From contig CACWUI010000056.1 in NCBI GenBank assembly GCA_902764045.1, forward strand, positions 1 through 7,430: a stretch of 7,430 nucleotides of DNA, read 5' to 3'. Positions 4,919-7,430 of the stretch are shown here, piece by piece. Positions within the stretch are counted from its first letter, which is position 1, and each line of letters starts with the position of its first letter. This DNA is from an uncultured Lachnospiraceae bacterium. Lineage in GTDB: Bacteria > Bacillota > Clostridia > Lachnospirales > Lachnospiraceae. The notes beneath the pieces are model-generated. The model worked only from the letters and a program-made list of their open reading frames with translations, ran no database searches and was not told where the DNA came from. Both the position numbers and the translations under genes were made by a program.

Positions 4919-5763
4919 GCAAAACGGTTTTTGATATAATCCAGATATCCGTCCACGGTCTGTTCGCATCCGTACATTTCAGCCATCATCAGATACTGGT
5001 GTGTATCCAGTACTACGTGGTCATATTTATCTTCCTGCATGAAGTCCTTCCAGATATTGAGCTCAAAGCCATCATGGATCACAATGTATTTGTCCTCTGC
5101 AATATGAGGATGGATACGGTCAAATGCATCCAGATAAAACTTGCGGATAAATTCATAGGAAATTGCTTTGCTTCCCTCTGCCATCTTGGCATCTGCTGCG
5201 GGATAACGGCTCTGCATATCCATGGTTGCCCAGATTTTTTCCAATGCGGGCTCGTTTAATACTTCAATTCCCCAGAGACCTTTTCTCTTGCCGTATCTTT
5301 CTGCCAGACGTTCCAGAACGCTTAATTCAAATTCAACCTCTTCCGGGATCTGTGCCCATCTGCATACACCACAGATACCGCCATTGTCGGAACCGTTCTG
5401 CCCCATGGGTGCTGTATGAAGATCAATTAAGATCTGTAAGCCATAACGCTCTGCCCAGTTAAAAGCTTTATCAAGCTCTTCAATACAACCGATAAACGGC
5501 TCTCTGTCTCCAAAAATAAAATAGGGAACCGGAATACGGACTGCATCAAATCCCCATGATTTGATTGTCACGAAATCTCTTTCTGAGATATACTCACTTC
5601 TGTGGATCTTGATTCTTGCTTCATATACTTCCTTGGAAAGCTTTCTGGGAAGCCAGTATTCGTCTTCTGCATCTGTTCCATCAAACAATGCCGGGTTCAT
5701 CCATTTTTCAAGAACAAGCCAGTTTCCAAGATTGACACCTTTTACTTTAACATTTGCTTTCAT
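3469..5763 (-). CDS. Chimeric frame: GH5 glycosidase N-part joined to helicase/nuclease C-part (764 aa)
   Basis: One uninterrupted frame, but two unrelated proteins. Residues 1 to about 285 are a GH5 domain; about 289-764 are the rear of a superfamily 1 helicase with a PD-(D/E)XK nuclease. I place the start at ATG 5763 (MKANVKVKGVNLGNWLV), where GH5 homology begins; an in-frame start at 5847 would add 28 residues with no family resemblance. The ribosome site is weak (GGGCAG). The GH5 part stops before its nucleophile and the helicase part begins after where Walker B should be, so both catalytic centres are incomplete. The switch lies at the peptide AKEIAEM (4900-4920). A joined contig or a recombination event fits better than a working fusion. 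The ORF itself is certain; its reality as a gene is doubtful. Confidence 0.6.
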   Translation of the reverse strand: MKANVKVKGVNLGNWLVLEKWMNPALFDGTDAEDEYWLPRKLSKEVYEARIKIHRSEYISERDFVTIKSWGFDAVRIPVPYFIFGDREPFIGCIEELDKAFNWAERYGLQILIDLHTAPMGQNGSDNGGICGVCRWAQIPEEVEFELSVLERLAERYGKRKGLWGIEVLNEPALEKIWATMDMQSRYPAADAKMAEGSKAISYEFIRKFYLDAFDRIHPHIAEDKYIVIHDGFELNIWKDFMQEDKYDHVVLDTHQYLMMAEMYGCEQTVDGYLDYIKNRFAKEIAEMLEIIKDQNPDIQIIAVGDMEQKIYDKTTLDVKEFITGYLGEYEQAYFTKCFRINKEHAELLGRIWNKNINGVNENCIVSEMSFREAMSFLSKQDVSEVLCLGGRTGNMARMLNMLEEDYPDVYNKNTVYASIRKEEWYGDNALTEKLQHSAIFTTYDSSKGLERPICLLFDYTEDYWSVRITQPQVKYDILRNIFCVAASRGKKHIIYVRGKESLCSERTLSTSQESSITFKHPFNMSDMFDFKYKEDIEECFDLIETKKIETEDHDIIHIDNYDGFIDLSPCIGIYQEASYFTDYNIDKQIDFMNEVKGDRKGITVKEDDTLDQKILKITSYETQQSRYARQVKPPFVSDTQREQIHSRLSTMLNPSEQVQTPCMIVFTDIIGRKYTAKGRTDVIKGDTVYELKFTSELNHSHFLQCACYIAALSRYGIKKSILWNVRNNTAYEVTVPDTDKFLNAVVRTITKGYVRKARNIEFL
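4900..5763 (-). pseudogene. GH5 exo-glucanase/beta-glucosidase, 3' part missing
   Basis: Residues 1-288 match the cytoplasmic GH5 type (BglC/glucan 1,3-beta-glucosidase-like). KGVNLGNWLVLEKW (8-21) is the classic opening; RIPVPYF (76-82) and LIDLHTAP (112-119) are strands of the barrel; WGIEVLNEP (164-172) carries the acid/base Glu 171; VLDTHQYL (251-258) is the His/Tyr strand. There is no signal peptide, so it would act inside the cell on short imported beta-glucosides. The nucleophile Glu, normally in a GEW motif shortly after this point, is absent because the frame switches to helicase sequence. The missing C-terminal part would be roughly 60-100 residues. It is divergent from an AraC-type regulator that probably controls it. 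Confidence 0.82.
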
Positions 5764-5845
5764 GTATCTGCCCTTTCTTTTCATAATGTTTGTATTCTTA
5801 GTTTCTCTCGTTGGCCATTTCAGAGATATCTCATTTGATGTATTC

Positions 5846-5874
5846 ATTTTATCCGTTTTACGCCTTATTCTATA
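5846..5874 (-). promoter_or_regulatory. Candidate GH5 promoter
   Basis: Minus strand -10 TAAAAT (5851-5846) with a poor -35 (TATAGA at 5874-5869, 17-bp spacer); an alternative -10 is TAGAAT (5872-5867). The weak -35 next to the direct repeats at 5872-5907 fits an activator-dependent promoter. Exact start unknown. Confidence 0.4.
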
Positions 5875-5926
5875 TCACTTTTCTTATATCAATATCACAT
5901 TTCTTATGTGTTTTTAGCGTAAAACG
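5854..5926. promoter_or_regulatory. Mirror-image GCGTAAAACG boxes in the divergent promoter region
   Basis: CGTTTTACGC (5854-5863) and its exact reverse complement GCGTAAAACG (5917-5926) have centres 63 bp apart, six helical turns. Read in the direction of each transcript, GCGTAAAACG ends 2 bp before the GH5 -10 candidate (TAAAAT) and 3 bp before the AraC -10 candidate (TATACT). This suggests a shared regulator binding both promoters, perhaps with looping. Confidence 0.6.
5872..5907. promoter_or_regulatory. Tandem direct repeat, likely AraC-type operator
   Basis: ATATCACTTTTCTTAT (5872-5887) and ATATCACATTTCTTAT (5892-5907) match at 15 of 16 positions with a 20-bp period, about two helical turns. 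AraC-family proteins commonly bind such tandem half-sites next to the -35 they activate; here the repeat abuts the weak GH5 -35. That the neighbouring regulator binds it is inference. Confidence 0.6.
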
Positions 5927-5935
5927 TGATATACT
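5907..5935 (+). promoter_or_regulatory. Candidate promoter of the AraC-family gene
   Basis: -10 TATACT (5930-5935) with a poor -35 (TGTGTT at 5907-5912, 17-bp spacer). The GCGTAAAACG box lies within the spacer, so binding there would block polymerase. Confidence 0.4.
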
Positions 5936-5981
5936 GATACTAATATCAAAAAAGAAGCACCAACTAACGAGGTAACCCATT

Positions 5982-7238
5982 ATGACCCACAATCCAATCA
6001 CCAATACAACTCTGCCTAACCATACGATCCGCAATATCCAAGCTTTGGCCGCCTATATTTCACACAGCTTACACACTGTTTTATACCAGATTGATCTGTC
6101 CGGCCATATCCTTGCTTCCTATTGTGATATCCCGGATTTTTCCGATACTTTTATCACAACGGCTCTCATTTCGGATTATGTAAACCAATGTGTTACAGAC
6201 AAAATTCCGTTATTTTTTTCATACAACGATATCTGCTATGCCTTAGTGTGCCCATCTTTGCAGGAATTTGGATTTCTGATCGGTCCCTTCCAGATATCCT
6301 CTCCGGTCAGACTATGCCATACAAATACCGGTTCCCAGTATGATTTTTCCGGTCTTTCTGACCAGATTCCGGTTGTAACCATCGAAAATATATCCGAAAC
6401 TGTATTGATGTTACACAATCTTTATTCTGATAATGTTCTGACCGGCAACGATATATCCCTGCACAATATGGCGCATCAGGATATGCATTTGGAGCTTCAC
6501 AAGCGCTTCACCAATCTGGTATTTGAAAATCAGGAAAATACGATTCATCACAATCCCTACAGTCAGGAAGTTCGGGAACAGAAAAGTATTGAAGACGGTG
6601 ACCTGGAGGCTCTCAAAAATGTCCTGGCCGAGGATTATTCGGGGCAGCTCGGTATTTTATCCAAGGATCCTGTAAGGAATATGAAAAACCTCGGCATCGT
6701 ACTGGTCACGCTTGCAAGCAGATCCGCCATGCGCGGAGGTTTATCACCGGAAATTGCCTACTCTCTCAGCGACTCCTATATCCAGCAGATTGATGAAATG
6801 GATTCGGTGTCCAAATATTTTTTCTACGAAATGGAATATCATTATACCGCGCTGGTAAAAGAAGCCCGCGAACAGAGTGAAAAAGAAAAACAAAAAAATC
6901 CCCACATTGAAAAATGCAAGGATTATATCTTTTCCCATTTACATGACAGGATCACGGTTGAGACATTGGCTTCCGAATTTGGCTACAATCCGGATTATTT
7001 GTCCCATCTTTTTAAAAAGTATGAAGGGATCGGCATTTCACAATATATCATCCGTGAAAAAATATCCCGTTCCCAAAATCTACTGATCTATACCAATTAT
7101 ACGTATAGTGAGATTGCGACCTATCTTGGCTTTTCTTCCCAGAGTCACTTCTCCAAATATTTTAAAAAGTACACCGGTCAGACACCTCACCAGTTCCGGA
7201 TCTCACAACAGCCGGAAGATTTCTTTAAAAAAGGCTGA
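5982..7238 (+). CDS. AraC-family transcriptional regulator (418 aa)
   Basis: The C-terminal domain (about 311-406) is a typical AraC/XylS DNA-binding unit: first helix-turn-helix VETLASEFGYNPDYLSHLFK (326-345), second YSEIATYLGFSSQSHFSKYF (375-394), then the family ending FKKYTGQTPHQFR. The N-terminal part (about 15-160) looks like a small mixed sensory domain, and the middle (about 195-300) is helical with ...GLSPEIAYSLSDSYIQQID, a layout seen in long Firmicutes AraC regulators. No membrane span, so it probably senses a soluble ligand, perhaps a beta-glucoside product. GAGG lies 9 nt before the ATG. It is divergent from the GH5 gene across a 218-bp gap full of repeats, making GH5 the likely target. 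A terminator follows at 7241-7276. Confidence 0.92.
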   Translation: MTHNPITNTTLPNHTIRNIQALAAYISHSLHTVLYQIDLSGHILASYCDIPDFSDTFITTALISDYVNQCVTDKIPLFFSYNDICYALVCPSLQEFGFLIGPFQISSPVRLCHTNTGSQYDFSGLSDQIPVVTIENISETVLMLHNLYSDNVLTGNDISLHNMAHQDMHLELHKRFTNLVFENQENTIHHNPYSQEVREQKSIEDGDLEALKNVLAEDYSGQLGILSKDPVRNMKNLGIVLVTLASRSAMRGGLSPEIAYSLSDSYIQQIDEMDSVSKYFFYEMEYHYTALVKEAREQSEKEKQKNPHIEKCKDYIFSHLHDRITVETLASEFGYNPDYLSHLFKKYEGIGISQYIIREKISRSQNLLIYTNYTYSEIATYLGFSSQSHFSKYFKKYTGQTPHQFRISQQPEDFFKKG

Positions 7239-7240
7239 CA

Positions 7241-7276
7241 TAAAAACACCCCGAAATCTGAATGATTCCGGGGTGT
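7241..7276 (-). terminator. Intrinsic terminator of tsf, between convergent genes
   Basis: ACACCCCGAAATC (7246-7258) pairs with GATTCCGGGGTGT (7264-7276), 12 of 13 pairs, loop of 5. On the minus strand five T follow directly, so it is best suited to stop transcription from tsf. On the plus strand the stem ends 38 nt after the AraC stop with only a weak T-rich tail, so it may also slow or stop that transcript. Confidence 0.88.
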
Positions 7277-7336
7277 ATCTTCATTTACATGCAATGTTGT
7301 GAGTCGAATGTAAATACGATAAAACTATTTTAATGA

Positions 7337-7430
7337 TTAGCCAAGCTGAGCAGCAACTTCTGCAGCGAAGTCTTCGTTTTTCTTCTCCATACCTTCGCCT
7401 ACTTCGAAACGAACGAATTTAGAGATTGCG
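7337..7430 (-). CDS. tsf: Elongation factor Ts, C-terminal end only
   Basis: The last 30 codons plus TAA enter from the right edge on the minus strand: AISKFVRFEVGEGMEKK, then NEDFAAEVAAQLG and stop. The KFVRFEVGEG block and the EDFAAEVAAQ ending are characteristic of bacterial EF-Ts, the guanine-nucleotide exchange factor that recycles EF-Tu in translation. This form is typical of Lachnospiraceae-type Clostridia. The codons are those of a highly expressed gene (many GCT, GTT, CGT, GAA). A strong terminator follows 61 bp downstream. This core gene anchors the right side of the window to a chromosome; rpsB would normally lie upstream of it, outside the window. Confidence 0.9.
   Translation of the reverse strand, partial: AISKFVRFEVGEGMEKKNEDFAAEVAAQLG

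Noticed and set aside
4729..5259. Plus-strand frame of 176 aa opposite the GH5/helicase frame
   Set aside because: Lies fully inside a frame with clear GH5 and helicase motifs; no ribosome site or recognisable domain.
3469..5763. A new glycosidase-helicase-nuclease fusion enzyme (e.g. defence system acting on glycosylated DNA)
   Set aside because: GH5 nucleophile and helicase Walker A/B are all missing exactly at the switch point, which fits a broken join rather than an evolved fusion.
5764..5847. Longer N-terminus (28 codons) for the GH5 frame
   Set aside because: GH5 homology starts at MKANVKVKGVNLGNW; the extension has no family resemblance and its start falls next to the candidate -10 and regulator box.
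7283..7315. Inverted repeat ATTTACAT...ATGTAAAT downstream of tsf
   Set aside because: AT-rich 8-bp arms with a 17-nt loop and no T-run; too weak to call next to the strong terminator at 7241-7276.

Overview
The window looks like gut Clostridia (Firmicutes): AT-rich intergenic DNA, consensus sigma-A promoters with TATAAT and TGN extension, AGGAGG-type ribosome sites and U-rich intrinsic terminators. It falls into two blocks that do not obviously belong together and that meet inside one open reading frame near 4900-4918.

Left block (1 to about 4900, all on the minus strand) resembles accessory or plasmid-like DNA of a Ruminococcus-type organism. Reading along the minus strand it holds: the 3' two-thirds of a UvrD-like helicase/PD-(D/E)XK nuclease gene; an orphan consensus promoter followed about 70 nt later by a terminator (possible small RNA); a two-gene operon (92-aa unknown protein plus a membrane GGDEF protein); a six-gene operon of small unknown proteins with short gaps or overlaps; and the start of another small gene that leaves the window. 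Three of these transcription units start from near-copies of the same promoter module, and each complete unit ends in its own terminator. No replication, transfer, integrase or transposase gene is visible, so calling it mobile is inference.

Right block (about 4900 to 7430) looks like Lachnospiraceae-type core chromosome: a GH5 beta-glucosidase/exo-glucanase gene on the minus strand (5' part only), a divergent AraC-family regulator on the plus strand, a strong terminator, and the C-terminus of EF-Ts (tsf) entering from the right edge. The GH5/AraC intergenic region carries a 10-bp box repeated in mirror orientation next to each candidate -10, and a 15/16 direct repeat with 20-bp period, as expected for AraC-type control of the glycosidase.

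The most striking object is the 764-codon frame at 3469-5763. It joins a GH5 domain lacking its catalytic nucleophile to a helicase lacking Walker A and Walker B. Neither half should work. A chimeric join (assembly artefact or recombination at a short shared stretch) is much more likely than a new fusion enzyme. Nothing in the window is firmly identifiable as a complete novel system; the best biological leads are the repeated promoter module with its small-protein regulon, the orphan promoter/terminator pair, and the symmetric GH5/AraC control region.
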